A stretch of 64,000 nucleotides of DNA from Rahnella aceris. GTDB lineage: Bacteria; Pseudomonadota; Gammaproteobacteria; Enterobacterales; Enterobacteriaceae. The translations under genes were made by a program, and so were the position numbers. The notes under the pieces are model-generated. The model made no database searches. It was given only the letters and a program-made list of their open reading frames with translations, and was not told the DNA's origin. Shown here in pieces: positions 37,894 to 47,727 of this stretch (positions are counted from its first letter, which is position 1; each line of letters opens with the position of its first letter). The stretch lies in contig NZ_JAADJV010000001.1 of the NCBI RefSeq assembly GCF_011684115.1, forward strand, positions 1,116,001 to 1,180,000, in the 5' to 3' direction.

Positions 37894-39429
37894 TTACAGC
37901 GGTGTCGGACGTGGCGGGCAACGTTCGAGTAACTCGACGCTGCCGTCTTCATTGAGTTGCTCGATAAAGACATCGAAGCCCCACAGGCGGTGGACGTGTT
38001 TCATCACTTCACGGCGGCTTTTATCAAGCGGTGCCCGGTCCTGCGGAATGTAGCGTAATGTCAGCGAGCGGTCTCCGCGCAAATCCACATTCCAGACCTG
38101 AATATTCGGTTCGTGATTACTCAGATTATACTGCGCCGACAACTCCTGACGAATTGCACGGTAGCCTTCCTCATTGTGGATCGCGGCGATTTCCAGATAA
38201 TTATTGTGATCGTCATCGAGCACCGTAAACAGACGGAAATCACGCATCACTTTCGGTGACAGGAACTGGCTGATGAAGCTCTCGTCTTTAAAGTCACGCA
38301 TCGCAAAATGCAGCGTGTCGAGCCAGTCTGAACCGGCGATATCCGGGAACCAGTAACGGTCTTCCTCCGTCGGCTCCTGACAGATACGCTTGATATCCTG
38401 CATCATCGCGAAACCCAGAGCATACGGGTTGATACCACTGTAATACGGGCTGTTATAAGGCGGCTGATACACCACATTCGTGTGACTGTGCAGGAACTCC
38501 AGGATGAAACGGTCGGAGACTTTTCCTTCGTCATACAGATGATTCAGGATGGTGTAATGCCAGAATGTCGCCCAGCCTTCGTTCATGACCTGAGTTTGTT
38601 TCTGCGGATAAAAATACTGGCTGATTTTACGCACAATGCGCAAAATTTCTCTCTGCCAGGATTCCAGCAGAGGTGCATTTTTTTCCATAAAATACAACAG
38701 GTTTTCCTGCGGTTCCGGCGGGAAACGTCGCGCCTGTTCCGGTGCGTCTACACTGTCTTTGCGTGGCAGCGTTTTCCACAGAGAATTCACCTGACTTTGC
38801 AGGTATTCCTCACGGCTTTTTTGCCGCGCCAGTTCTTCCTGCAGGGAGATTTTTTGCGGACGTTTATAGCGGTCAACGCCGTAATTCATCAGCGCATGAC
38901 AGGAATCCAGCAACCGTTCAACTTCATCGACACCATAGCGTTCCTCGCATTCACTGATATAACGCTTGGCGAACAGCAGGTAATCGACGATGGAACTGGC
39001 ATCGGTCCAGCTTCTGAACAGATAGTTATTTTTGAAGAAAGAGTTATGCCCGTAGCAGGCATGGGCCATCACCAGCGCCTGCATGGTGATCGTATTTTCT
39101 TCCATCAGATAAGCGATACACGGGTTGGAATTAATGACGATTTCGTACGCCAGACCTTGTTGTCCGTGCTTATACAGCTGTTCGGTTTCGATGAATTTCT
39201 TGCCGAACGACCAGTGAGTGTAATTGATCGGCATGCCAATGCTGGAATAGGCATCCATCATTTGTTCGGAAGTGATGATCTCGATTTGATGCGGATAAGT
39301 TTCAAGCCGGTAGGACTTCGCCACCCGGTCAATCTCTTCGAGATAAGTTTGCAATAACTCAAACGTCCAGTCCGGTCCATCGCTAAGACGTTTGTCCTCA
39401 GTTTTTTGCTTTTGGGTCACTGTCGTCAT
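37894..39429 (-). CDS. ycgB: SpoVR-family protein YcgB
   Basis: 511 residues from MTTVTQKQK. Highly conserved with E. coli YcgB: LSDGPDWTFELLQTYLEEIDRVAKSY, ITSEQMMDAYSS, CYGHNSFFKNNYLFRSW, LLDSCHALMNYGVDRYKRP and NEGWATFWHYTILNHLYDEG. SpoVR proteins are tied to sporulation cortex formation in Bacillus and to stationary-phase stress in enterobacteria; no enzymatic activity is firmly established. Clustered His and Glu residues (HACYGH, NEGWATFWH) hint at metal binding. Convergent with fadR. Confidence 0.95.
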   Translation of the reverse strand: MTTVTQKQKTEDKRLSDGPDWTFELLQTYLEEIDRVAKSYRLETYPHQIEIITSEQMMDAYSSIGMPINYTHWSFGKKFIETEQLYKHGQQGLAYEIVINSNPCIAYLMEENTITMQALVMAHACYGHNSFFKNNYLFRSWTDASSIVDYLLFAKRYISECEERYGVDEVERLLDSCHALMNYGVDRYKRPQKISLQEELARQKSREEYLQSQVNSLWKTLPRKDSVDAPEQARRFPPEPQENLLYFMEKNAPLLESWQREILRIVRKISQYFYPQKQTQVMNEGWATFWHYTILNHLYDEGKVSDRFILEFLHSHTNVVYQPPYNSPYYSGINPYALGFAMMQDIKRICQEPTEEDRYWFPDIAGSDWLDTLHFAMRDFKDESFISQFLSPKVMRDFRLFTVLDDDHNNYLEIAAIHNEEGYRAIRQELSAQYNLSNHEPNIQVWNVDLRGDRSLTLRYIPQDRAPLDKSRREVMKHVHRLWGFDVFIEQLNEDGSVELLERCPPRPTPL

Positions 39430-39683
39430 AAGCCGCACCCTCATTCAGTTATGGACGCTACAGAGTGTTTGATTCACAACCTTTTCTTAAGATTTCGCAC
39501 GTCCATTGATAATCGTAGCTCAATCTGAGTGTGTCGTTAGATAAACACCATGAATCCATTCCTCAACAAATCTATATCCTTAAGGCAGGAGACTGTCAAT
39601 CGGCGGGCAATAAAGAGCCCAAAGCCGCGTACAGTCTGGCTTTGGGCGAACAATATCAGGAGACAGGCGCAAACAGCGGGGGA

Positions 39684-40514
39684 TTAACTGCGGATAAATT
39701 CTAACAAATCCTGATTTATCTGATTCTTGTGTGTGCTGCACAGACCATGAGATGCGCCCGCATAAACCTTACCTTTGCCATTTGGCAACAACTTAAGCGC
39801 AGCTTCGCTGGAGGAAGCGGGTGGCACAATCTGGTCATCATCACCGTAAATCACCAGCGTCGGGATCGTCATCTTCTTCAGGTCTTCGCGCTGATCGGTT
39901 TCAGAAAACGCTTTAACACAATCATAAAGTGCTTTTATTGAACCCTGCATACCCTGGAGCCAGAAACTTTGGCGTAAACCTTCTGACACCTCAGCACCGG
40001 GGCGGTTGAAACCATAAAATGCGTCGGGCAAGTCCAGGAAAAATTGGGAACGATCTTTCGTCACACCGCCACGGATACCATCGAAAACAGAAAGAGGTAA
40101 TCCTCCGGGATTGAAATCTGTTTTGATCATAATCGGTGGCACTGCACCAATTAATACCGCTTTTGCCACCCGCGAGGTGCCGTGCCTGCCAATATAACGG
40201 GCAACTTCGCCGCCGCCGGTAGAGTGCCCGACGTGTATCGCGTCTTTGAGATCCAGATAAGCCGTCAGTTCGGCCATGTCATCTCCGTACTGGTCCATAT
40301 TATTGCCTTCCCATGACTGAGAAGAACGCCCGTGTCCGCGGCGGTCGTGGGCAATAACGCGATAACCATGTTCTGCCAGAAACAGCATCTGATCTTCAAA
40401 AGCATCCGACGACAGGGGCCAGCCGTGACTAAAAACCACCGGCTGTCCGCTGCCCCAATCCTTATAAAAAAGTTGTGTACCATCTTTAAGCTTCAGAAAG
40501 TTTGAGTTATTCAC
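39684..40514 (-). CDS. Alpha/beta hydrolase, non-haem haloperoxidase/arylesterase type
   Basis: 276 residues from a GTG start with AAGGAG six bases upstream; the longer ATG frame to 40613 lacks support and would add an unrelated hydrophobic leader. Fold features: oxyanion segment [16 protein letters not shown], nucleophile elbow [16 protein letters not shown] (Ser), acid in [12 protein letters not shown] and final His in [12 protein letters not shown]. This group includes cofactor-free haloperoxidases and esterases; the natural substrate is unknown. No operon partner. Not in the E. coli order here, so it is an accessory gene. Confidence 0.88.
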   Translation of the reverse strand: MNNSNFLKLKDGTQLFYKDWGSGQPVVFSHGWPLSSDAFEDQMLFLAEHGYRVIAHDRRGHGRSSQSWEGNNMDQYGDDMAELTAYLDLKDAIHVGHSTGGGEVARYIGRHGTSRVAKAVLIGAVPPIMIKTDFNPGGLPLSVFDGIRGGVTKDRSQFFLDLPDAFYGFNRPGAEVSEGLRQSFWLQGMQGSIKALYDCVKAFSETDQREDLKKMTIPTLVIYGDDDQIVPPASSSEAALKLLPNGKGKVYAGASHGLCSTHKNQINQDLLEFIRS

Positions 40515-40754
40515 AATCGACTCCTTATTGCTGAAAATTGCTGAAATGAACGGTGCAAAACAGAAACCGATTGAAGTGTAGGTCAGTAATTGCGTCGTTG
40601 CGATATGAGTCACATTTTTAAAATGGCAACGTGGCGGGACAGGGTATGAAATTTAACCTGATACTTAGCAGGGTTTATATATTGAAACTTAATTTTTACG
40701 GGTATAGCATTAACCCGCTATTGTTTGTTATTGATGCTTTAGGAGGTCAAGAAA

Positions 40755-40973
40755 ATGGTAAATACCTTTACTTATGATAGATATAGAAATCGTATCGGCC
40801 AGGGCGTTCGTGTAATGGATGCCGAAACGGGCGTTACCGGCAAAATTACCGCGTTCAGGGTGAAATCGAGTTCACCGGAAGAAATTCGCCGCGAAAGTTG
40901 CGTACAACTGGAAGGGCAGACGGGCCTGTTTAAACCTGTCTCTCTGATGAGACTGGAAACGACGTCTGCCTGA
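40755..40973 (+). CDS. ydfZ: YdfZ-family small protein
   Basis: 72 residues with a very strong ribosome site (AGGAGGT). TYDRYRNRIGQGVRVMDAETGVTGKITAF and EEIRRESCVQLEG align with E. coli YdfZ ([39 protein letters not shown]), a small protein reported to bind selenium and to be expressed under anaerobiosis. The single Cys (ESCVQ) may matter. Function otherwise unknown. Confidence 0.75.
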   Translation: MVNTFTYDRYRNRIGQGVRVMDAETGVTGKITAFRVKSSSPEEIRRESCVQLEGQTGLFKPVSLMRLETTSA

Positions 40974-41007
40974 TTTTTTCTGTTACGCCGGTAAATTCCC
41001 GCAATAT

Positions 41008-41031
41008 AAGGCCACTATGAATAGTGGCCTT
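41008..41031 (+). terminator. Hairpin terminator after ydfZ
   Basis: AAGGCCACTA / TAGTGGCCTT around TGAA; the T-rich tail is weak (AATGTTTTA). The region 41032-41340 shows no gene that I can support. Confidence 0.65.
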
Positions 41032-41342
41032 AATGTTTTACGCAGCCACCTCTGCTTTGCCTCGTTTTATAAATCCCCGTTCAACCTGAACGTCAATTCT
41101 CTGCGCAGCGTGAGGGAATATCACATGCCTGTTTGTTTGTGGTGTTTTGTGCTGATGCACGGCTTGTACACAAGAATAAAAACCTGCAACAAAACTGACC
41201 CTGAAGCGTCGGGAGTCTTGTGACATCAATGCAATCAATGCTGTCATTACGCCATAAATTTCTTGCCGCATGGCCGGAATGTTGCGGAATATCGTTATTT
41301 ATTTCTGGCTATTGAAATAAATGCTGTCATGAACGATAAATA

Positions 41343-41362
41343 AATGTGAAAGACCTCACGGT
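41343..41362. promoter_or_regulatory. CRP site upstream of dadA
   Basis: Core TGTGA-N6-TCACG (41345-41360), one mismatch from the perfect palindrome, about 100 bp before dadA. The E. coli dad operon is CRP-dependent, which supports the call. Confidence 0.6.
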
Positions 41363-41453
41363 TGTGAGTGCCTGTGTTGGTGATTTTTCTCAGTCAGGTT
41401 AATTTCCTGTCATCAGAATATTATGCTTTGTTTTGTCGTGGAGTGGAGTCGAT

Positions 41454-42755
41454 ATGCGTGTGGTGATTTTAGGCAGTGGTGTGGTCGGTGTCGCCAGTGC
41501 ATGGTATCTGGCTAAAGCGGGTCATCAGGTGACGGTTATTGACCGCCAGTCCGGCCCGGCAGAAGAAACCAGTGCGGGTAATGCAGGACAGATCTCACCG
41601 GGCTATGCTGCGCCGTGGGCGGCTCCGGGGGTTCCGGTCAAAGCCGTCAAATGGATGTTCCAGAAGCACGCGCCTCTGGCGATTCGCCTCGACGGAACAC
41701 AGTTCCAGCTTAAATGGATGTGGCAAATGCTGCGTAACTGCAACATGGACCACTATCAGACCAACAAAAGCCGCATGGTGCGTCTGGCGGAATACAGCCG
41801 TGACTGCATGAAAGCGTTACGCGAAGATACCGGCATTCAGTACGAGGGTCGGCAGGGTGGCACGTTGCAGCTTTTCCGCACCGCGCAGCAGTTTGAAAGC
41901 GCAGCCAAAGATATTGCGGTGCTGGAAGACGCCGGTGTGCCGTATCAGTTGCTCGAATCCAGCCAGCTGGCGACTGCAGAACCGGCGCTGGCTCAGGTTG
42001 CGCACAAACTGACCGGCGGCCTGCGTTTACCCAATGATGAAACCGGCGACTGCCAGATGTTTACCCGCAAGCTGGCAGACATGGCGCGTCAGGCGGGAGT
42101 TATCTTCGAATTTAACCGCACGGTGGATAAGCTGCATATTGAAAATGGCGAAATCACTGGCGTGCAGTGTGGCAATGAGTTCGTCAGGGCGGATGCATAC
42201 GTGGTGGCATTCGGATCGTATTCCACCGCGTTGCTGCGTGATCTGGTCTCTATTCCGGTTTATCCGCTGAAAGGCTATTCCCTGACGATTCCGATTACTG
42301 ATCCGGCTTCTGCGCCGGTGTCTACCGTACTTGATGAAACCTATAAAATTGCTATCACCCGTTTTGATGACCGCATCCGCGTCGGCGGTATGGCGGAGAT
42401 TGTCGGCTTCAACCTGAAGCTGGCGCAGGCGCGCCGCGAAACGCTGGAGATGGTGGTCAAAGATCTCTATCCGAACGGCGGCAACGTCGAACAGGCCACG
42501 TTCTGGACGGGGTTGCGTCCGATGACGCCGGATGGCACGCCGATTGTCGGGCGTACGCGCATTAAGAATTTGTATCTCAATACCGGCCACGGCACGCTGG
42601 GCTGGACGATGGCCTGCGGCTCCGGGCAGTTGCTCTCGGACATTATGTCCGGCGTGATGCCTGCGATCCCATCCGATGATCTCTCGGTTGAGCGTTACAG
42701 CCCGGATTTCATTGCCCGTCCGGCTGGCCCGCACAAAATGCATCCGGTAGGCTGA
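41454..42755 (+). CDS. dadA: D-amino acid dehydrogenase DadA
   Basis: FAD- and membrane-linked dehydrogenase that oxidises D-alanine to pyruvate and ammonia during alanine catabolism. 433 residues from [19 protein letters not shown] (GxGxxG FAD motif at 7-12), preceded by GGAGTG. Conserved blocks: [48 protein letters not shown] and [17 protein letters not shown]. First gene of the dadAX pair; the longer frame from 41433 is not used. Confidence 0.97.
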   Translation: MRVVILGSGVVGVASAWYLAKAGHQVTVIDRQSGPAEETSAGNAGQISPGYAAPWAAPGVPVKAVKWMFQKHAPLAIRLDGTQFQLKWMWQMLRNCNMDHYQTNKSRMVRLAEYSRDCMKALREDTGIQYEGRQGGTLQLFRTAQQFESAAKDIAVLEDAGVPYQLLESSQLATAEPALAQVAHKLTGGLRLPNDETGDCQMFTRKLADMARQAGVIFEFNRTVDKLHIENGEITGVQCGNEFVRADAYVVAFGSYSTALLRDLVSIPVYPLKGYSLTIPITDPASAPVSTVLDETYKIAITRFDDRIRVGGMAEIVGFNLKLAQARRETLEMVVKDLYPNGGNVEQATFWTGLRPMTPDGTPIVGRTRIKNLYLNTGHGTLGWTMACGSGQLLSDIMSGVMPAIPSDDLSVERYSPDFIARPAGPHKMHPVG

Positions 42756-42827
42756 ACCTGCTGTAATCCGATCCCATGCGGGGTTTGATACCGCATGGTT
42801 TTTACTTTGCTTATTGCCGGAGCTGGT

Positions 42828-43901
42828 ATGCCTCGCCCGATTTCAGCCACATTGTCTCAGTCTGCGTTAACTCAAAACCTGAACATCATTCGCGGTTTTG
42901 CCCCCAACAGTAAAGTCTGGACGGTGGTGAAAGCCAACGGCTACGGCCACGGTATATCCCGTATCTGGCGCAGTTTATCCGCCACTGACGGTTTCGCTTT
43001 ACTCGATTTCAATGAGGCGATTTTACTGCGTGAGTCCGGCTGGCAGGGACCGATATTACTGCTTGAAGGTTTTTTTACCGCAGAGGATCTGGCTATTGTT
43101 GATAAATATCGCCTGACCACGGCCGTACACAGCGAATGGCAGATAAAAGCCCTTGCGCAGGCCAGCATCAGCCTGCCGGTCAGTATCTACCTGAAAGTAA
43201 ACAGTGGCATGAACCGCCTGGGTTTTGCGCCTGAGCGCGCCGGTGCTGTCTGGCAGCAGTTACGTGAGCTGAAGCAGGTGGGGGAAATCACGCTGATGAG
43301 CCATTTCGCCACCGCTGACAGTGCGGAAGGTGTCGATGCGCAGATGAGTGTGATTAACCTCGCCGGGCAAAACATTCGCGGCCCGCGATGTCTGGCCAAT
43401 TCCGCTGCGACGCTGTGGCATCCGCATACACATCATGACTGGATCCGTCCGGGAATTATTATCTATGGCGCGTCGCCAAGCGGTGAGTGGAAAGATATTG
43501 CGCATACCGGTCTGCAACCGGTAATGACGCTTAAAAGTGAGCTGATTGCCGTACAGGAACTTAACGCCGGTGCGCGCGTGGGTTACGGCGGGCGTTACAG
43601 TGTAACTCGTCCTCAGCGTATCGGCGTGGTGGCCTGTGGCTATGCGGACGGATACCCGCGCCATGCGCCTTCCGGTACACCGGTTTGGGTAGACGGCGTG
43701 CGAACGACGACGACGGGCACGGTTTCAATGGATATGCTGGCTGTGGATTTAACGCCATGCCCGCAGGCGCAGATGGGTGCGCCGGTTGAGTTGTGGGGGA
43801 ATAATTTACCGGTGGATGACGTGGCAACAGCGGCCGGTACGCTGGGTTACGAACTGCTGAGTGCGCTGGCACCCCGCGTACCGGTGTCGACAATCGGTTA
43901 A
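42828..43901 (+). CDS. dadX: Catabolic alanine racemase DadX
   Basis: PLP enzyme that converts L-alanine to D-alanine for DadA. 357 residues from MPRPISATL; the PLP lysine is K35 (TVVKANGYGHG) and the second catalytic base Tyr lies in RVGYGGRYSV. Starts 72 bp after dadA. It ends 8 bp from the convergent exporter gene. An in-frame ATG at 42795 is not supported by family length (about 356). Confidence 0.96.
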   Translation: MPRPISATLSQSALTQNLNIIRGFAPNSKVWTVVKANGYGHGISRIWRSLSATDGFALLDFNEAILLRESGWQGPILLLEGFFTAEDLAIVDKYRLTTAVHSEWQIKALAQASISLPVSIYLKVNSGMNRLGFAPERAGAVWQQLRELKQVGEITLMSHFATADSAEGVDAQMSVINLAGQNIRGPRCLANSAATLWHPHTHHDWIRPGIIIYGASPSGEWKDIAHTGLQPVMTLKSELIAVQELNAGARVGYGGRYSVTRPQRIGVVACGYADGYPRHAPSGTPVWVDGVRTTTTGTVSMDMLAVDLTPCPQAQMGAPVELWGNNLPVDDVATAAGTLGYELLSALAPRVPVSTIG

Positions 43902-43909
43902 AAAACGTA

Positions 43910-45106
43910 TTACTGTCCCAGGCGGGTCAGCTGGCCCGTCGATTTTTTGCTGGCGCGTCGAGCCAGCATCGCCAGACATCCTCCTGCCAGCATCACCAGC
44001 GACAGACTCAGCTTAGGCTGCAACGGTAATGCCATCGCGATAAAACCAAGTAGTGCACCGCCCGCCATTTGCACCGAACCTGCCAGTGCCGAAGCCACGC
44101 CTGCTTCACCGGAGAACGGTTCCAGCGCATAACTGGTGGCCGGGCCCATCAGGAAAGCCAGACCGGCACAGGCGCTGGCGACTGGCACCATATACAGCCA
44201 GGTTGCTGTTTGTTCCGCAGGCGGAACCAGCGTGATCCCAGCGATTAGCCCGAGACAGCCAATAAACATCAGGATGCCGCCTGTTTTCAGACATACCGGA
44301 CGCCCCACTTTACGGATAATCCGGTTGGCGATAAAGCTCATCCCCATGATCCAGAATCCGTTTGCGCCGAATACCAGTGAAAACTGCAGTGGCGTCAGCC
44401 CGGCAGTGTTCATCAAAACGGTCGGCGCCAGCGAGACATAGGTCAGCGCCATACCCATTGCACCTGCATTCACCAGAGCAAAAGTAATGAAGCGCGCATT
44501 GAATAAAATGCGGGCGTACTGACGGAATGGCAGGCCGGTGTTGGTCTGCGTATCAGCAGGGCGAGTCTCAGGCAGTTTGAATATAACCAGCAGTAAGACA
44601 GCCAGTGTATAACCGGTTAATGCCCAGAACGGCGCACGCCAGCCATAATATTGCGCGATCAGGCCGCCGATCAGCGGTGCCAGTGCCGGAATGATATTCA
44701 GCGTGCCATTGAGGAAACCATACGCACGGGCGGCATCGTTGCCACTCATCCGATCGCGTACGCCGCTGAAAATCACCACGGAAGTGCAGCACACTGCCAG
44801 TCCCTGAATGACGCGGGATAATAAAAACATCCACGGTGTTACGGAGATCGCGGCAACTATCGCCCCTGCCAGATACACCATGACGCCGATAATGGCGATC
44901 GGGCGACGACCAAATTTATCCACCAGCGGACCGGCCACCAGTTGTCCCAGCCCCATCACCAGAATAAATAATGAAATCGAGGACTGAATGACCGCCTCGG
45001 TGCTCTGTAAACCGAGCGCGATGGCGGGAATGGCGGGCAGGTACAAATCAATACCTAAAGGGCCAAGCAGCACCATGCTCAGCAGCAGGAAAAGGAATTT
45101 TTGCAT
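43910..45106 (-). CDS. Bcr/CflA-family MFS drug exporter
   Basis: About 398 residues and 12 membrane helices. The Bcr/CflA pattern is clear: GPLGIDLYLPAIPAIALGLQ in helix 1, LVAGPLVDKFGRRPIAIIGV (MFS motif A) and SRVIQGLAVCCTSVVIFSGVRD. Relatives export bicyclomycin, chloramphenicol or sulfonamides; the substrate here is unknown. The start is uncertain (GTG 45118, ATG 45115 or ATG 45106); I use MQKFLF. Not part of the E. coli dad neighbourhood. Confidence 0.85.
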   Translation of the reverse strand: MQKFLFLLLSMVLLGPLGIDLYLPAIPAIALGLQSTEAVIQSSISLFILVMGLGQLVAGPLVDKFGRRPIAIIGVMVYLAGAIVAAISVTPWMFLLSRVIQGLAVCCTSVVIFSGVRDRMSGNDAARAYGFLNGTLNIIPALAPLIGGLIAQYYGWRAPFWALTGYTLAVLLLVIFKLPETRPADTQTNTGLPFRQYARILFNARFITFALVNAGAMGMALTYVSLAPTVLMNTAGLTPLQFSLVFGANGFWIMGMSFIANRIIRKVGRPVCLKTGGILMFIGCLGLIAGITLVPPAEQTATWLYMVPVASACAGLAFLMGPATSYALEPFSGEAGVASALAGSVQMAGGALLGFIAMALPLQPKLSLSLVMLAGGCLAMLARRASKKSTGQLTRLGQ

Positions 45107-45204
45107 TGAAAACATCACTGTCAGTCATCCGAAAGGACGCTAAGGGTAATGATTTCGTTAATGAATGGAAAGAAGCTTGTGATAATCAGACCGGCGGGCG
45201 CTGT

Positions 45205-45233
45205 GAATAAAAACGGACACCCGCAGGTGTCCG
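45205..45233 (-). terminator. Terminator of nadE
   Basis: On the minus strand CGGACACC / GGTGTCCG around TGCG, followed by TTTTTATTC. 24 bp after the nadE stop. Confidence 0.88.
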
Positions 45234-45256
45234 TGATCTAAGCGGTGACGAAAGAC

Positions 45257-46087
45257 TTATTTTTTCTTCCAGAAATCATCAAACACCGTGACCGGCGGCT
45301 GACGTTTATGTTCAGTGCGCAGGTACCAGCCCTCAATGATGGTGGCATATTTATCGTCGATTTTCTTGCCTTCCAGATAGTCGTCGATCAGTTCGTAAGT
45401 TACGCCGAGTGCGGCTTCATCTGGCAAGGCAGGGCGGTTATCTTCAAGGTCAGCGGTCGGGGCTTTCGTATAGAGATGTTCCGGGCAACCCAATTCTTTG
45501 AGCAGGGCTTTTCCCTGACGCTTGTTCAGACGGAAAATCGGGTTAATGTCCGTGCCGCCATCACCGTATTTAGTGAAGAAACCGGTCACGGCTTCGGCAG
45601 CATGATCAGTCCCGACCACCACGCCTTTTTTCATCCCGGCGATGCTGTACTGAGCTTTCATGCGCTCGCGGGCCTTTTCGTTGCCTTTAATGAAATCGCT
45701 CAGTTCGATACCGATTTCACGTAAGGTCGCTTCGCTTGCCAGGACGGCATTCTTGATATTAACGGTCAGAACTTGATCTGGCTGGATGAACGCAATGGCA
45801 TCCTGGCAGTCCGATTCATCAGCTTGCACGCCATATGGCAAGCGCACCGCAATGAACTGGTAAGCGCTATCATTTGTTTGTGCGCGTAATTCGCTAATTG
45901 CTGTTTGGCAAAGTTTGCCGGTAAGAGTAGAATCTTGCCCGCCGCTGATACCCAGAACCAGTGTCTTGATGAACGGGTGGGCCAGCAGATAACTTTTGAG
46001 AAAATCGACGCTGACACGAACTTCCTGTGCGGCATCGATGTGGGGTTTGACGTGCAGAGCCTGAATAATCTCTTGTTGTAAAGCCAT
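45257..46087 (-). CDS. nadE: NH3-dependent NAD+ synthetase NadE
   Basis: Final step of NAD biosynthesis: amidates nicotinate adenine dinucleotide with ammonia. 276 residues from [15 protein letters not shown], preceded by AGGAGGAG. The ATP pyrophosphatase loop is [15 protein letters not shown] (about 46-60); [20 protein letters not shown] and [17 protein letters not shown] are further signatures. No glutaminase domain is fused, so ammonia is the nitrogen donor. Essential gene. Confidence 0.97.
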   Translation of the reverse strand: MALQQEIIQALHVKPHIDAAQEVRVSVDFLKSYLLAHPFIKTLVLGISGGQDSTLTGKLCQTAISELRAQTNDSAYQFIAVRLPYGVQADESDCQDAIAFIQPDQVLTVNIKNAVLASEATLREIGIELSDFIKGNEKARERMKAQYSIAGMKKGVVVGTDHAAEAVTGFFTKYGDGGTDINPIFRLNKRQGKALLKELGCPEHLYTKAPTADLEDNRPALPDEAALGVTYELIDDYLEGKKIDDKYATIIEGWYLRTEHKRQPPVTVFDDFWKKK

Positions 46088-46554
46088 GACCACTCCTCCT
46101 GAAGGCTGCCTTCGAGGAACCCGAGGCAAAAATAAGACGTTATCAGGACAAAACTACCCCGCATCGCTCAAAAGGACAAGATTCAGCGACGAGTTAGGCG
46201 GAAATCTGTACGCTGCCGGCTCGCAATATTTCGAACCAAAGTGGCGGGAAGACGTAAAGTGTGGCGCGTAATGAACCATTTCCATTCCTCATTGAAATAA
46301 GAAATCAATGCAAGAAAGGGTAATGATTTTGTATGTTTCTATTGCCGGAAATATATGTCACTCGGAACTATCCAAAAAAGCCGCTTTATTAAGATATTCC
46401 GGGCTGAGTGCGTTATATTTGTTGCGGTAGAAATATTTGTATGCATATGCCATCGAAATGGAGTTGCCAGGCTTGATTAACGGATCCTAATTAATGGCAT
46501 AAATCGTGTGGTTCCAGTCTCGTTATTTGCCTTAAGTCTTATTGGGGAAACAAA

Positions 46555-47319
46555 ATGTTTTTTCGGGTTGTACGTCGTTTACCAGCTTGTGCCGTAGTCT
46601 GCGGTGCAGCGCTGTTCAGTATTTCAAGCCTTGCAGACACCACCATCTTCACCGCGTTAGATGATCCGGCTCAGGCGAAAAAACCGTTCGAGGGCAATAT
46701 TCAGGCGGGTTACAGTGCGCAAACCGGTAACACCAGCAACTCCACGCTGAATGCTGATACCACCATGACCTGGTTTGATACCAACACGGCTAACAGCCTG
46801 TGGGGTTCTGCGCGTAACACCTCTTCTTCCGGTGTGCGTTCATCCGAGAAGTATCAGGCCGGTGCCCGTACGCGTTATAACCTTGACAACGCGAACTATA
46901 TTTTCGGTCAGGGGAGCTGGCTGAGCGACCGTTATAACGGTTACCGTTCGCGGACTGTGGGCGCTGTCGGTTATGGTCGTCAGATCTGGAGCGGCCCGGT
47001 TCATACGCTGAACCTGGAAGCAGGTCCTGGTGTTCGTCATGATGAATTCGAACAGGGCGGTAACACCACTCGTGCGCTGGCTTACGCTTCAGGCACTTAC
47101 GGTTACCAGATCAGCGACACTGCGCGCTTCACGCAGGGTGTTTCTGTATTAGCGAACGACGAAACTACGCTGAACTCAGAAACCGCGCTGACCGTTGCGA
47201 TCAACTCCCACTTCTCGTTGAAAGTGGCGTATGACGTAACCTATAACACCAAACCACCAGCCAGTGCGCCGGATAAAACCGACACCGTGACGTCTGTAAA
47301 CCTGGTGTACGGTCTGTAA
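46555..47319 (+). CDS. ydiY: DUF481 outer membrane beta-barrel protein, YdiY-like
   Basis: 254 residues with an N-terminal signal peptide (cleavage expected near SSLADTT). The rest is a repetitive beta pattern: FEGNIQAGYSAQTGNTSNSTLNAD, QIWSGPVHTLNLEAGPGVRHDEF and a C-terminal strand ending VNLVYGL. The DUF481 family includes salt-induced outer membrane proteins, function unknown. GGGGAAAC precedes the ATG. The upstream gap 46088-46554 (467 bp) shows no gene or clear regulator site. Confidence 0.85.
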   Translation: MFFRVVRRLPACAVVCGAALFSISSLADTTIFTALDDPAQAKKPFEGNIQAGYSAQTGNTSNSTLNADTTMTWFDTNTANSLWGSARNTSSSGVRSSEKYQAGARTRYNLDNANYIFGQGSWLSDRYNGYRSRTVGAVGYGRQIWSGPVHTLNLEAGPGVRHDEFEQGGNTTRALAYASGTYGYQISDTARFTQGVSVLANDETTLNSETALTVAINSHFSLKVAYDVTYNTKPPASAPDKTDTVTSVNLVYGL

Positions 47320-47341
47320 TTTCCCCCGGGGAATTATGCAG

Positions 47342-47373
47342 AAAAGCCGGAGGAGAAATCCTCTGGCTTTTTT
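47342..47373 (+). terminator. Terminator of ydiY
   Basis: AAAGCCGGAGGA / TCCTCTGGCTTT (one G-T pair) around GAAA, followed by seven T; 23 bp after the stop. Confidence 0.9.
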
Positions 47374-47601
47374 TATGGGTTATTTTTGCCAGCATCTTGC
47401 ACTGAATTTTAAATAAGCGGATGGCTATTAAGCCTCCCGATTATATTCCCTGTATCCTGCTTGTAAGCCACAAGAAAATATCCCTGAAGGCCACAAACGG
47501 TGCTGGCAGGGGCAACAGAGTGAATACCCCTATAAACCATGATTTCTTATGTTTCGCGCTATGCTTCTTGCAGAATTTTTTTTATAAACTTAAAAAAAAC
47601 C

Positions 47602-47628
47602 TAAAGTAAATCTTATCCCTGCCGATAG
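47602..47628 (+). promoter_or_regulatory. Predicted sigma-28 (FliA) promoter of cdiBA
   Basis: TAAAGTAA (47602-47609), exactly 11 bp, then GCCGATAG (47621-47628). The flagellar sigma-28 consensus is TAAAGTTT-N11-GCCGATAA, so 13 of 16 bases match with ideal spacing. Transcription would start near 47637, about 90 nt before cdiB. No other good promoter is obvious in the 47374-47727 gap, which otherwise holds no gene. Confidence 0.72.
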
Positions 47629-47727
47629 AAACCGAATGTTTAATCTTAAATCAATGCCATAGCCACTTCTGATGCTGTGTTTTTGAGGCGTACAGGCAAG
47701 CGGTTCTGGCGATAGAAAACACCGGAT

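Noticed and set aside
46088..46554. Gene or regulatory RNA between nadE and ydiY
   Set aside because: Only short frames without ribosome sites; no clear hairpin or operator.
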